DNA of 64,000 nucleotides from Rufibacter roseus (GTDB lineage: Bacteria; Bacteroidota; Bacteroidia; Cytophagales; Hymenobacteraceae): the NCBI RefSeq assembly GCF_001647285.1, contig NZ_LRML01000001.1, positions 124,001 through 188,000 on the forward strand, in the 5' to 3' direction. Made by a program: the position numbers and the translations under genes. Of this stretch, positions 15,376 through 24,410 are shown in pieces. The notes beneath the pieces are model-generated. The model did not search any database, was not told the origin of the DNA, and saw only the letters and a program-made list of their open reading frames with translations. Position 1 is the first letter of the stretch; the number at the start of each line of letters is the position of its first letter.

Positions 15376-18300
15376 TTAATAACTTTCTTTAAAATAAACA
15401 GTGAAGGTGGTGCCATGACCTTCCTGGCTCTGTACGGTAATATGCCCCCCGTTTTTCTGCAATATACGGTTGATAATGTAAAGCCCTAAACCGGAGCCTG
15501 CCACATGGTTGTGAAAACGTTTGAACATCTGGAACATCTTAGGGCCATGCCTTTCCATGTTCATGCCCATGCCATTGTCTTGTACGGTTAATATTACGTA
15601 ATCACCCTCTTTATGGGTACTTATATTCACTACCGGAGTGCGGGCTTCTGATCGGTATTTTACCGAGTTGCTGATTAAGTTATAAAAAATACTTTTAAGG
15701 TTTACGCGGGAGAAGGTAAGGGTTGGCACCTGTGTGAAATCAACATTGATTTTAGCGTCAGAAGCCTGAATCATGTCTTGAATACTGAGTTTTACCTCCT
15801 CAACTAGTTCAGTAAGCTGTACTTTCTCACGGTTAGCGTTTATGTTCTTCTGTACTTTCACTATTTCAGACAAATCTGAAATAGTGGCGTTAATCTGCTG
15901 CAGTGACTTATCAAACATGCCAATAAGTAGTTCCGCATCTGAGTCATGAAACGTGACGTTTTTAATCAGCTCATGGAAAATGCCAGCCATATTGATAATG
16001 GGCAGCTTCAGGTCATGCGAGGCAGTGTACACAAAGCTGTCTAAATCCTCATTAATGGTGTGGAGTTCTTTGTTTGTCTCAGCCAAAAGCTCCTCATTAC
16101 GTTTTTGCTCTTCAATATCGGTACAGGTGCCAAACCAACGTACAATATTCCCCTCCTGGTCAAGAATGGGAAGGGCTCGAGCCAGGAACCAACGCCACTC
16201 ACCGTCAGAGGCGCGTTTAAAACGGTACTCTATCTGGTAGGGTTTGCCTGTCATCAATGACTCTTGCCAACGGTTGGCCGCCCTTGTCTGGTCATCGGGG
16301 TGTAGTAGGTTTTTCCACATCTGTGTTCCTTTGCTAGCCTCTAAATCATAACCAGTAAATTCAACCCATTTTTTGTTGAAGTAGTCATGAAAGCCATTAG
16401 GGTCTGATGTCCAGACAAGTTGTGGCATACTTTCCGCCAGGAACTGGAACTGTTCTGTACTTTCCTGTAGCGCCATCTGCGCCTCTTTCTGCTCTTGTAT
16501 ATCTGTTTGAGAACCTACCCACATGATAATTTCACCATTGGAGCCTCTGACAGGAACACACCGCATCAAAAACCAGCGGTAGTCTACATTTTCATTGGGT
16601 CGCCACCGGTTTTCAATGGTAAACTTCTCGCCAGTACGTAAGGACTTCTTCCAGCCGGAAAGCGTTTTCTCTATGTCATCAGGGTGAATGAAATCTTCCC
16701 AGCCCCAATAGGAGAGGGTGTCGCGGGTGCCGCCCAGAAATTCATACCATTGTTGGCTGTAATAAGTCACATAACCATCTGGCTGAGTGGTAAAGGTCAT
16801 GTGTGGCATGGCATCCATTACCTGGGTGAGGCGGTCATGTGAGGCTTTGAGTTCTGCCGTGAGACTCTCTGCCTGTTGTTTGGCAATAACCTGCTCGGTT
16901 ACTTCAACTATTAGAATCATTACACCTTCAACAGTGGTGTCGGCATTGAAGAGAGGCTGATAAATAAAGTCAAAATACCCCAGTTCCAGCTCTCCATTTC
17001 CTTTGCGGTCAAGGTAAGCGGGCTGCTCATACCCCCGGTGCAGTTTTCCGTTAGTATATACGTCTTCCAGTATTTCAAAAAAACCTTGGTCCTTTAGTTC
17101 TGGAAGGGCTTCTTTGAAAGGTTTGCCTACTATGTCGCGGCCCCCTACCAGCAACTTAAACTGCGGAGTGGCAAAATCACCTACCCAATCTTCCCCTTTG
17201 ATGACGGCAAACTGTACCGGCGCCTGTGCCAGCATGCGCTGCACATACTCGTCGCGGTCAAGCAGATGTTGCTGAATGTCTTTCTGCTCCTGAATATCGG
17301 TGTCTACCCCAATCCAGGCTTGTATATTCCCTTGCTCATCGTGCAGGGGGGTAGCCCGCATGGTAAACCACCGATACTGCCCGTCAGATGCCCGCTTCAG
17401 CCTGGCTTCATTTACATATTCTTTACCAGTGGCAAGCGCCCGTGACCATCTCTCAATAGTGAATGCAAGGTCTTCTGGATGTACTATTCCGTCCCAGCCA
17501 TCATCTGGGCCGGTGTTGCCGGTGTAGGCGTACCAAGCTTTGTTGTAGTAATAGATATAGCCATCGGCGTGGGCAACCCAGGCTATCTCGGGTATCCCTT
17601 CCAGCAGTGCCTTCACATGCTGCTCACTGGCTCTTATTTCAGCGGCGTACCTGTTTTTTTCTGTGATATCTACCATAGCCCCAATCATGCGGATTGGGGA
17701 GCCGTTATTGTCTCGGGCTATTATACCCCGGTCAAAGATGTCGGCATAAGTACCGTCTGCTTTCCTGAATCGGTAATCGTCTTGCCAATTAATGCCACCG
17801 TTGTCAATTACGTGGTGTATGCTGAGAACTACACGCTCTGCGTCATCTGGGTGAATACGGCCGTACCAGGAGTTGATGTCATGCTCAATGTCTTCTTGTT
17901 TGTAGCCAAAGGTGACCTTGAACCCTTCGTTCCACCAAATACTGTCGTCTTTCAAGTTCCAATCCCAGATGACATCATTGGTTGCTTTGGCTAACAGCTG
18001 AAACCGCTCCAGATTTTCTTTGGCCAGCCGTTCATGTTTCTGCTGCCGATCAATGTCTACCAAAGTGCCCAGCATGCGGTAGGGCTTGCCTTCGTCATCG
18101 TACAGAATGTAGCCATGGTCCATAACCTGGGTGTAGGTGCCGTCCGCTTTCTGAAACCGATACTTTCCAGTCCAAACTTTTTCCTGCTGATTAACAGCTT
18201 TGTTCAGGCTGTCGCGTAATTTTTTATACTCCTCCGGGTGAACTCGCTCGTCCCACAGCGAAGGCGACTCACCGGCATCTGATACGGAGTAGCCAAAGAT

Positions 18301-18861
18301 TTTTTCAAAGCTTTTGCCCCAGTAGAACTTCTGGCTCTTGATGTCATAGTCCCAGGAAACACCGCCTGAGGCCTCTACAAAAGACTGCAGGTTGCCCGTA
18401 GCTATTTCCTGTTCCTGCCTTTGCTTCTGCAGTTGCGTGATGTCTTCTACCTGATGAATAAGGTACAATACCTCGCCTGCTGAATCTAGTACCGGTGAGT
18501 TGAGGGGTTGCCAGTATTTTTCTTCAAACTCAGTTTCCTGCGCTGTTGCTTTGGTGACGTCATACCGTTGAGGAGCCATTTTATGCGGTACGCGGTTGTC
18601 TCTGGCATACTCAAGCGACTGCTTCAGGTTAAGCACTCCGTTTGCCTGCGGTAGGTCAGGATTATCTGGGAAGGCATCAAACAGGTACTTACCTATTATA
18701 GACCTGTCTTTTAAGGTAGATTGCAGGTAGGCTTCGCTGGCCTCAAGAATAATGAAATCTGGAGAAAGCACAAGGTACAGCCCTGGCAGCGCCCTGAAGA
18801 TCACTTGAAGATCAAGGGCAGTGGCAGGTTCTGTAGAGGCGTTCATGCTCGGAGAATTCAT
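15376..18861 (-). CDS. Multi-PAS sensor histidine kinase
   Basis: 1161 residues with no membrane segment, so a cytosolic sensor. About seven PAS/PAC modules lie in tandem, starting near residues 20, 155, 285, 412, 535, 675 and 803. Several carry the PAC-type ending of W-F or G-x-x-x-D-I-x-E-Q-K. The kinase core follows: the H-box with the phosphorylated His near residue 949 in TASHDLKLPI, the N-box NLISNSVKY near 1062 and the ATP-lid GSGLGLYI near 1122. It lies next to the single-domain regulator. The architecture fits light or redox phytochrome-like PAS kinases, but no cofactor site is evident. Confidence 0.92.
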   Translation of the reverse strand: MNSPSMNASTEPATALDLQVIFRALPGLYLVLSPDFIILEASEAYLQSTLKDRSIIGKYLFDAFPDNPDLPQANGVLNLKQSLEYARDNRVPHKMAPQRYDVTKATAQETEFEEKYWQPLNSPVLDSAGEVLYLIHQVEDITQLQKQRQEQEIATGNLQSFVEASGGVSWDYDIKSQKFYWGKSFEKIFGYSVSDAGESPSLWDERVHPEEYKKLRDSLNKAVNQQEKVWTGKYRFQKADGTYTQVMDHGYILYDDEGKPYRMLGTLVDIDRQQKHERLAKENLERFQLLAKATNDVIWDWNLKDDSIWWNEGFKVTFGYKQEDIEHDINSWYGRIHPDDAERVVLSIHHVIDNGGINWQDDYRFRKADGTYADIFDRGIIARDNNGSPIRMIGAMVDITEKNRYAAEIRASEQHVKALLEGIPEIAWVAHADGYIYYYNKAWYAYTGNTGPDDGWDGIVHPEDLAFTIERWSRALATGKEYVNEARLKRASDGQYRWFTMRATPLHDEQGNIQAWIGVDTDIQEQKDIQQHLLDRDEYVQRMLAQAPVQFAVIKGEDWVGDFATPQFKLLVGGRDIVGKPFKEALPELKDQGFFEILEDVYTNGKLHRGYEQPAYLDRKGNGELELGYFDFIYQPLFNADTTVEGVMILIVEVTEQVIAKQQAESLTAELKASHDRLTQVMDAMPHMTFTTQPDGYVTYYSQQWYEFLGGTRDTLSYWGWEDFIHPDDIEKTLSGWKKSLRTGEKFTIENRWRPNENVDYRWFLMRCVPVRGSNGEIIMWVGSQTDIQEQKEAQMALQESTEQFQFLAESMPQLVWTSDPNGFHDYFNKKWVEFTGYDLEASKGTQMWKNLLHPDDQTRAANRWQESLMTGKPYQIEYRFKRASDGEWRWFLARALPILDQEGNIVRWFGTCTDIEEQKRNEELLAETNKELHTINEDLDSFVYTASHDLKLPIINMAGIFHELIKNVTFHDSDAELLIGMFDKSLQQINATISDLSEIVKVQKNINANREKVQLTELVEEVKLSIQDMIQASDAKINVDFTQVPTLTFSRVNLKSIFYNLISNSVKYRSEARTPVVNISTHKEGDYVILTVQDNGMGMNMERHGPKMFQMFKRFHNHVAGSGLGLYIINRILQKNGGHITVQSQEGHGTTFTVYFKESY

Positions 18862-18912
18862 TCAGTTGGGCAAAGGGGCCTAAGCTCCCATGTTGCTATA
18901 TTAGGGTAATGA

Positions 18913-18970
18913 ACATAACTGCTGTTTTAGGGCTGTTTTCAATAAAACAACCCTAAAACAGCAGTTATGT
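18913..18970. repeat. IPR copy 7 with arms extended through the mfd stop codon
   Basis: The core arms CTGTTTTAGGG and CCCTAAAACAG pair perfectly. The pairing continues outward through ACATAA on the left and TTATGT on the right, giving 20 perfect base pairs, plus an inner CTGTTTT/AAAACA stem. The right extension contains the last Thr codon and stop of mfd. Confidence 0.9.
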
Positions 18971-21900
18971 CTGCATGTCTTCAAACACAGCTTTGGCCGC
19001 CTCCAAGGTAGATATATCCTCAACAATCACAATGAGTTTGTCTTTGGCCTCTTTCAACCTAGAACGGCGTGGGTGCTGCTGCACGTACTGCAAAATGCGG
19101 CTAAAGGTTTCAGATTGAAAGAAAGATTCATTGTTCTGGCTTGGTATATACCCTTTTAACGTCTCTTTCTTCAAAGTGAGTTTTTCAAAACCGAGGCGGC
19201 AGGCTTCCCAGCGCATTTTTACAATGGCCACCAGTTGCTCCACTTCCGGCGGCATAGGGCCGAAGCGGTCTACCATGCCCGCCACCAGTTTCTCCAGGCT
19301 CTCCAGGTCTTTCACGCTGTCTAGCTTGCTGTACATTTGCAGGCGTTCAGAAATGTTGCTGATGTAGGAGTCTGGAATCAGAATTTCAAGATCGGTCTCC
19401 ACTGAGCATTCCCGCAGAGGCTCCACCAGCTTTTCCAGTTCCAGTTCTTTGAAGAATAAATCGCGGAACTCTGTTTCTTTCAGCTCCTGAACGGCCTCGT
19501 CCAGAATCTGGTGGTAGGCTTCAAAACCGAGGTCATTGATAAAGCCGCTCTGCTCACCCCCCAGCATATTGCCCGCGCCCCGTATGTCCAGATCACGCAT
19601 GGCAATCTTGAAGCCTTCACCCAAGTCAGAGAATTCTTCCAGAGTGCTCAGGCGTTTACGAGCATCGGACGGTAGTCCGGAAACGGGTGGCGTTAATAAA
19701 TAGCAGTAGGCTTTCTTGTTAGAGCGGCCCACGCGCCCACGCATCTGGTGCAAGTCACTTAGCCCGAACATATGCGCCCGGTTAATGATAATAGTGTTGG
19801 CGTTGGGTATGTCTAACCCACTTTCAATGATGTTGGTACTGACCAGCACGTCGTATTCGCCCTCTACAAAGCGCATCATGCGTTTTTCCAGCTCCTCGGG
19901 GTCCATTTGGCCGTGGGCGTAGGTTACCTTGGCATCGGGCACCAGCTTCAGAATTAGGTTGGTCATTTCCTCAATGTCTGAAATGCGGTTGTGCACGAAG
20001 AAGACCTGCCCTTTGCGTTTGAGCTCATGCGCTACGGCATCTCTAATCAGGGCATCATCAAACACATGTAGTTCCGTTTGTACGGGTTGGCGGTTGGGTG
20101 GCGGCGTTGCAATGACAGAAAGGTCACGGGCACCCATCAGCGAAAAGTGCAGCGTACGCGGAATAGGGGTGGCGGTGAGGGTGAGGGTGTCTACGTTGAC
20201 TTTTATTTCCTTAAGCCGGTCTTTCGTCTTTACCCCAAATTTTTGCTCCTCGTCAATAATCAACAAGCCCAGGTTTTTAAACTTAACATCTTTGCTGGCG
20301 ATGCGGTGCGTGCCAATGAGAATGTCGGTTTTGCCTTCGGCCAGGCGGCCCAAAGTTTCTTTTATCTGTTTGGTTGTTTTAAAGCGGTTTATGTATTCTA
20401 CATTCACCGGAAACGCCTCTAAACGATCTCTGAACGTTTTGTAATGCTGCATGGCCAGAATTGTGGTAGGCACCAGCACTGCTACCTGCTTGCCGTCACA
20501 GGCGGCTTTAAAGGCGGCGCGTATGGCTACCTCTGTTTTCCCGAAACCCACATCGCCGCAAACCAGCCGGTCCATGGGGTGAGGCTGTTCCATGTCAGCT
20601 TTCACGTCTTCGGTGGCCTTGCCTTGGTCTGGGGTGTCTTCATAGATAAACGACGATTCCAGCTCGGCTTGCAGGAAGCCATCTTTGCTGAAGGCGTAAC
20701 CGGGGGCTTTCTTGCGTTTGGCGTACAGTTTGATAAGCTCGGCAGCAATGTCTTTTACCTTGCTTTTGACACGCTTTTTCTTGTTTTCCCACTCCGGCGA
20801 GCCCAGTTTGCTCATAGTAGGCGGCGTGCCTTCTTTGCCCGTGTACTTGCTGATCTTGTGCAGGGAGTGAATGCTCACGTACAGCAGATCATCATCACGG
20901 TAAATGAGACGGATAGCTTCCTGCATGCGACCGCCTACTTCCACTTTCTCCAGCCCCGCAAAACGGCCAATGCCGTAGTCCATGTGCGTGACGTAGTCGC
21001 CAGGCTTTAGGGTGCGGAGCTCCTTTAAAGTAAGAGCTTTTGACTTAGAATAGCCTTCTTTGGTTTTATGCTTGTAAAAGCGCTCAAACAGCTGGTGATC
21101 TGTATAGCACACCAGTTTTACTTGGTCGTCCACAAACCCTTCGCGCAGAGCCAGCATAAGGTGATGGAACCGCACGTCGTGGTCTAACTCATCAAAAATG
21201 GTTCTCAACCTGTCTGCCTGACGCGGAGATTCAGCAGCTATGACGTTGACAAAGCCGTTGTTCTGGTTCTCGTGCAGGTTAGTGACCAGCCGCTGAAAGT
21301 CTTTGTTGAACGATGGCTGTGGGTGCGACTGAAACGGCACCACCTCGGCATTTTTGAAGTTAAACCGCTTGCCGAACTCTACCAGTGTAAACGCCTCCAG
21401 CCTTTTTTTGAAGGCTTTGCCGCTCTCAAAAAGATCTTCGGGTTTAGAGACAATCTGAACGCCCGCGCTGCCTTCCAGCATCTCCAGAAAAGATTGCTCG
21501 GCTTTTTCGTAAGATTCACCTATTACCTCCACGGTCTGCCGGTAATCTTTCACCCAGATTTTGCTGTCTTCCGGAATAAAATCAAGGAAAGATTCACGGG
21601 TTTCCTGCAGCAGCTTGGTCTGCACGTTAGGGATGATGGAAATCTGTTTTTTCTGCTCTACACTCAGCTGCGTGTTAGGGTCAAATGTTCTTATGCTTTC
21701 AATCTCATCACCAAACAACTCTAGGCGGTACGGCAAATCATTGGCATAAGAATATACATCTATAATGCCGCCGCGAACAGCAAACTGGCCTGCCTCATAC
21801 ACAAAGTCTGTGCGTTCAAAATCATAGCTGTTGAGAACCTCGGTCAGGAAGTTTACATCCAGTTTCTCGCCTACTTTTGCGCCTAAGGTATTGGCCACCA

Positions 21901-22321
21901 AAGATCTTTTGTTGATGACTTTCTCGGTGAGCGCCTCAGGGTACGTCACTATCATAGCGCCGGCACCCGCACGGTTATTCAGTCTGTTGAGTACCTCGGC
22001 GCGGAGCAGAATGTTCGCATTTTCGGTATGGTCAAACTGATAGGCGCGCTTGTAGGAACTAGGAAATAACAGTACCTCCTGTTGGTCTTCCAGCAAGTTG
22101 GATAGGTCGCTGTAGAAATAGGCGGCCTCTTCACGGTCATGTAAGATGAATAAGTGCGTGCCGGCTTGCAAGGTCTGTAGGGCAGAGGCCACCACGGCAT
22201 CTTGGCTGCCTACCAAACCTTTCAGCTGTATATGTTTCGGTTCAGAAGCCTGCAGGTGCTGGCCTACCGTCTGCACAACGGGGTCTTGGCGGTACAGGTC
22301 TAAAAATTGAGTTGCTTTCAA
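18965..22321 (-). CDS. mfd: Transcription-repair coupling factor
   Basis: An 1118-residue ATP-dependent translocase that removes RNA polymerase stalled at DNA lesions and recruits UvrA. The UvrB-like N-terminal region covers roughly residues 1-300. The RNA-polymerase-binding CarD-like domain starts near 437 (KPGDYVTHMDYGIGRF). Walker A is CGDVGFGKTEVAIRAAF near 585, the Walker B box is IIDEEQKFG near 685, and LTATPIPRTL and the C-terminal helicase motifs follow. The TRCF C-terminal domain lies near 960-1060. The length is normal for Bacteroidota. Its stop codon lies inside the arm of a long palindrome. Confidence 0.97.
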   Translation of the reverse strand: MKATQFLDLYRQDPVVQTVGQHLQASEPKHIQLKGLVGSQDAVVASALQTLQAGTHLFILHDREEAAYFYSDLSNLLEDQQEVLLFPSSYKRAYQFDHTENANILLRAEVLNRLNNRAGAGAMIVTYPEALTEKVINKRSLVANTLGAKVGEKLDVNFLTEVLNSYDFERTDFVYEAGQFAVRGGIIDVYSYANDLPYRLELFGDEIESIRTFDPNTQLSVEQKKQISIIPNVQTKLLQETRESFLDFIPEDSKIWVKDYRQTVEVIGESYEKAEQSFLEMLEGSAGVQIVSKPEDLFESGKAFKKRLEAFTLVEFGKRFNFKNAEVVPFQSHPQPSFNKDFQRLVTNLHENQNNGFVNVIAAESPRQADRLRTIFDELDHDVRFHHLMLALREGFVDDQVKLVCYTDHQLFERFYKHKTKEGYSKSKALTLKELRTLKPGDYVTHMDYGIGRFAGLEKVEVGGRMQEAIRLIYRDDDLLYVSIHSLHKISKYTGKEGTPPTMSKLGSPEWENKKKRVKSKVKDIAAELIKLYAKRKKAPGYAFSKDGFLQAELESSFIYEDTPDQGKATEDVKADMEQPHPMDRLVCGDVGFGKTEVAIRAAFKAACDGKQVAVLVPTTILAMQHYKTFRDRLEAFPVNVEYINRFKTTKQIKETLGRLAEGKTDILIGTHRIASKDVKFKNLGLLIIDEEQKFGVKTKDRLKEIKVNVDTLTLTATPIPRTLHFSLMGARDLSVIATPPPNRQPVQTELHVFDDALIRDAVAHELKRKGQVFFVHNRISDIEEMTNLILKLVPDAKVTYAHGQMDPEELEKRMMRFVEGEYDVLVSTNIIESGLDIPNANTIIINRAHMFGLSDLHQMRGRVGRSNKKAYCYLLTPPVSGLPSDARKRLSTLEEFSDLGEGFKIAMRDLDIRGAGNMLGGEQSGFINDLGFEAYHQILDEAVQELKETEFRDLFFKELELEKLVEPLRECSVETDLEILIPDSYISNISERLQMYSKLDSVKDLESLEKLVAGMVDRFGPMPPEVEQLVAIVKMRWEACRLGFEKLTLKKETLKGYIPSQNNESFFQSETFSRILQYVQQHPRRSRLKEAKDKLIVIVEDISTLEAAKAVFEDMQT

Positions 22322-22383
22322 AGGTAAATCTTTTCAGGATTATCAGAGGCAAAGCTAGCCATTCTCTCTGGTTACTGAAACTT

Positions 22384-22411
22384 GTTATCCGTTGCTCGTT
22401 ATTCGTTATTC
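22384..22411. repeat. Heptanucleotide tandem repeat, GTTATTC type x4
   Basis: Units are GTTATCC, GTTGCTC, GTTATTC and GTTATTC. The block at 22654-22672 is its inverted counterpart (GAATAAC, GAACAAC), so the pair could fold across the intervening IPR copy. Confidence 0.7.
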
Positions 22412-22436
22412 GAGTGGGAAAGATTCCTTTTTGCTA

Positions 22437-22465
22437 CTGTTTTTTGGAAAACAAAGGAAAAACAG
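22437..22465. repeat. IPR copy 8, short 29-base form
   Basis: Outer arms CTGTTTTT and AAAAACAG with the shortened middle TGGAAAACAAAGG. The same missing left inner arm is seen at 6174-6202. Confidence 0.6.
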
Positions 22466-22491
22466 AAGAATACATGCACAGTAGCCTTCGC

Positions 22492-22528
22492 GGTGCTTTG
22501 CTGACATGCGAGTGTGTCAGCCATCACC
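22492..22528. repeat. Imperfect hairpin
   Basis: GCTGACA (22500-22506) pairs with TGTCAGC (22515-22521), and GGTG/CACC extends the stem outside after a few mismatches. It lacks a T-run, so a terminator role is doubtful. Confidence 0.4.
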
Positions 22529-22653
22529 ATTAGCCAACATAAAATCTATTGATTGGCAGCGGGCTGTTTATAGCTGGATAAGTCACGGAAGTAACTTTCG
22601 CGCCATAGAGGGAGAGTAGGTTCTAAAGCCTTGAACAACTAAACACTAATTTC

Positions 22654-22672
22654 GAATAACGAACAACGAAAC
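22654..22672. repeat. Heptamer block GAATAAC/GAACAAC at the msrA stop
   Basis: Two full units, GAATAAC and GAACAAC, and a partial third abut the msrA stop codon. They are the reverse-complement class of the 22384 block. Confidence 0.5.
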
Positions 22673-23335
22673 CTACTCCTTCAGCTTCCCTTCCATCTTT
22701 TCTTTAAACTTCTCCAGCTTGGGTTTAGACACGGCGCGCATGTAGGGGTTGTTAGGGTTGTGGCGGTAAAAATCCTGGTGCTCTTCCTCGGCGGGGTAAA
22801 ACTCTGTAAGCGGGGCTACCTGCGTTACAATTGGCGCCTGGAAAGCGCGGGTGGCATTTAGCTTTTTGAGGTACGCATCTATCTGCGCCTTTTGCTGAGG
22901 TGTGCTATAGAAGATAGCCGAACGGTATTGGGTTCCAACATCAGGACCTTGGCGGTTAAGCGTGGTGGGGTCGTGGGCGGCAAAAAAAGCCTCTAGTAGC
23001 GTGTTGTAAGAAACAACGGTGCTGTCATAGTAAATCTGCACCGCCTCTGCGTGGCCAGTGGTACCGGTGCTTACTTCCTCATATGTAGGGTTAGCGGTAT
23101 GGCCGCCGGTGTAGCCCGAAATTACCTCATGCACGCCTTTTAGCTTTTCGGCGGCCTCTTCGGTACACCAGAAACACCCGCCGGCAAAAGTGGCCACAGC
23201 TAAATTTTCTTTTTTTGCGGAGGCTGGTAATTGCGTGACCGCTTTCTCAGCTGGTGCCGTTTGCGTGCTGCTTTGGCTCTGGGCGCAGGAGGCAATGCCC
23301 AGCAACAGAAGTAGGCTATATGTTAGAAGTCTCAT
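22673..23335 (-). CDS. msrA: Peptide-methionine (S)-S-oxide reductase, lipoprotein
   Basis: 220 residues. A signal peptide with lipobox GIASC (Cys17) predicts an envelope lipoprotein. The catalytic site is AGGCFWCTEE, with the nucleophile Cys54 and a second cysteine three residues later. The MsrA signatures GYTGGHTANPTYEEVSTGTTGHAEAV and the Tyr/Asp-rich C-terminal part EEEHQDFYRHNPNNPY are also present. It reduces oxidised methionine in exported proteins. No MsrB domain is fused. The neighbours suggest no operon. Confidence 0.95.
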   Translation of the reverse strand: MRLLTYSLLLLLGIASCAQSQSSTQTAPAEKAVTQLPASAKKENLAVATFAGGCFWCTEEAAEKLKGVHEVISGYTGGHTANPTYEEVSTGTTGHAEAVQIYYDSTVVSYNTLLEAFFAAHDPTTLNRQGPDVGTQYRSAIFYSTPQQKAQIDAYLKKLNATRAFQAPIVTQVAPLTEFYPAEEEHQDFYRHNPNNPYMRAVSKPKLEKFKEKMEGKLKE

Positions 23336-23481
23336 AATGTCTTGTATGTAATAAACTGGTATAAGTAAAACTGATAAGGTAGGGCAATAGTTTCTGAAGA
23401 TTCAGGTAACATTTTCTGCTGCAGGCCGCTAAAACGGATAGTGCTTAATAATTGAAACCGCTAACCTAAAGAAATAAAACT

Positions 23482-23748
23482 ATGTCAGAATCAGCGAAAA
23501 CTACCACCAACCACGATGAAATCAAAAAATGGGCCGAAGCCCGCGACGGCAAGCCAGCCACAGTAAAAGGCACCGGAGACGGAGATGAGGCAGGGTTGCT
23601 CCGTATTAACTTCCCGGGCTACGCCGAAGACAACCTGGAGGACATTAGCTGGGATGAGTTTTTTGAGAGGTTTGAAGAAAAGAAGCTGGCGTTCCTGTAC
23701 CAGGACGAAAAAGACAGTCGCTTCAATAAATTGGTGAACAGGGACTAA
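23482..23748 (+). CDS. Small conserved acidic protein of unknown function (88 residues)
   Basis: The sequence begins MSESAKTTTNHDEIKKWAEA and contains RDGKPATVKGTGDGDEAGLL, then INFPGYAEDNLEDISWDEFF, and ends ESRF-like DSRFNKLVNRD. I recognise this as a widespread small family often mislabelled as a 1,4-alpha-glucan branching enzyme. At 88 residues it has none of that enzyme's catalytic barrel. It has no signal peptide or membrane segment. A good purine-rich stretch (aaagaaataaaact) precedes the start. Function unknown. Confidence 0.8.
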   Translation: MSESAKTTTNHDEIKKWAEARDGKPATVKGTGDGDEAGLLRINFPGYAEDNLEDISWDEFFERFEEKKLAFLYQDEKDSRFNKLVNRD

Positions 23749-23768
23749 GGGTTCTTTATGAAGGGTAG

Positions 23769-23811
23769 GAGCGTTTTGGGGCTGTTTTTCAGAAAGCAAA
23801 CCCAAAATGCT
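23769..23811. repeat. IPR copy 9 with extended arms and T-rich tail
   Basis: The outer arms GAGCGTTTTGGG and CCCAAAATGCTC pair with one wobble. The triplet GGG/CCC replaces the usual AGCC/GGCT, keeping the pairing. TTTGTTATTATT follows on the right, so it could terminate the 88-residue gene 20 bases upstream. Confidence 0.75.
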
Positions 23812-23854
23812 CTTTGTTATTATTAGCGAAGATGATAAAAATCAGCTTAAATTA

Positions 23855-23886
23855 TTTGGACTAATTCTAAACAGAGCCTACATTTG
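23855..23886 (+). promoter_or_regulatory. Bacteroidota consensus promoter TTTG-N20-TACATTTG
   Basis: TTTG at 23855-23858, a 20-base spacer, then TACATTTG at 23879-23886 match the -33 and -7 consensus (TTTG, TAnnTTTG) without error. It would start transcription near 23893, about 30 bases before the ATG at 23923. Confidence 0.75.
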
Positions 23887-23922
23887 TAGTGTTGATTTAG
23901 AAATACCAAGTAGAATACCCCA

Positions 23923-24276
23923 ATGCCTACGCCTACCAACCTGCACGAACTGTTCCGCACCGCCTTTGGTGCCGTTTACCAATGTAACCGCTACAACTGT
24001 TATTTCGTGGAATTTGCCGGCGGTATTTCTCCTTTCAAGGTAGCCGATTTTCTGGACCTGAAACAGCACGTTGATGCTATCAACGTTGCCGAAATGGCTA
24101 AGAACCCGGCCCGCGCTGCTGACGTGTACGTTTTGATGCCCAACCGCTCTGAGCGCTGCTTCGTGCTGACACTGACCGAGGTGCTTCGGTTTCAGGAGCT
24201 GTTGCAGGGTGCTAAGGCCATGATGGCGTTAAATAGTATTTTGCATGAGTGCCTGTACAGCCCCGCTTACTGCTAA
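23923..24276 (+). CDS. Conserved hypothetical protein, 117 residues
   Basis: A soluble protein with no signal peptide. Two cysteines near the start (VYQCNRYNCYFVEFAGG) and two at the end (HECLYSPAYC) could bind a metal or form disulfides, but no known motif is clear. The middle is helical and Lys/Arg-balanced (VYVLMPNRSERCFVLTLTEV). I believe similar proteins occur in other Bacteroidota, but I cannot name a function. It has its own consensus promoter and lies 135 bases upstream of the ferritin gene. Confidence 0.65.
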   Translation: MPTPTNLHELFRTAFGAVYQCNRYNCYFVEFAGGISPFKVADFLDLKQHVDAINVAEMAKNPARAADVYVLMPNRSERCFVLTLTEVLRFQELLQGAKAMMALNSILHECLYSPAYC

Positions 24277-24357
24277 TCTTCCCTTTTTCTGTATTTAGAC
24301 TGAATCTGTATTACCCTTTCCGTTGGGTGCAGATAAACAATTAATGTCTTTTACCGG

Positions 24358-24365
24358 TATATTTG
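24358..24365 (+). promoter_or_regulatory. Candidate -7 element TATATTTG for ferritin
   Basis: TATATTTG fits TAnnTTTG and lies 45 bases before the ferritin ATG. No TTTG is seen 19-21 bases upstream, so support is partial. Confidence 0.35.
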
Positions 24366-24410
24366 AATTGGAGGTGCCCCTGAAAGCACTTCTGAAAAAC
24401 CGATAAAAGC

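Larger units (their letters stand above)
22322..22672. other. 351-base gap between msrA and mfd, repeat-rich
   Basis: It contains a heptamer repeat (22384-22411), a short-form IPR (22437-22465), an imperfect hairpin (22492-22528) and a second inverted heptamer block (22654-22672). I see no credible gene. The mfd promoter should lie in its left part. Confidence 0.6.

Noticed and set aside
17479-17994. 171-codon frame antisense to the histidine kinase
   Set aside because: It lies over conserved PAS modules on the coding strand and has no homologous features.
20444-21010. 188-codon frame antisense to mfd
   Set aside because: It lies fully within the helicase core of mfd on the other strand; a by-product of codon bias in a well-supported gene.
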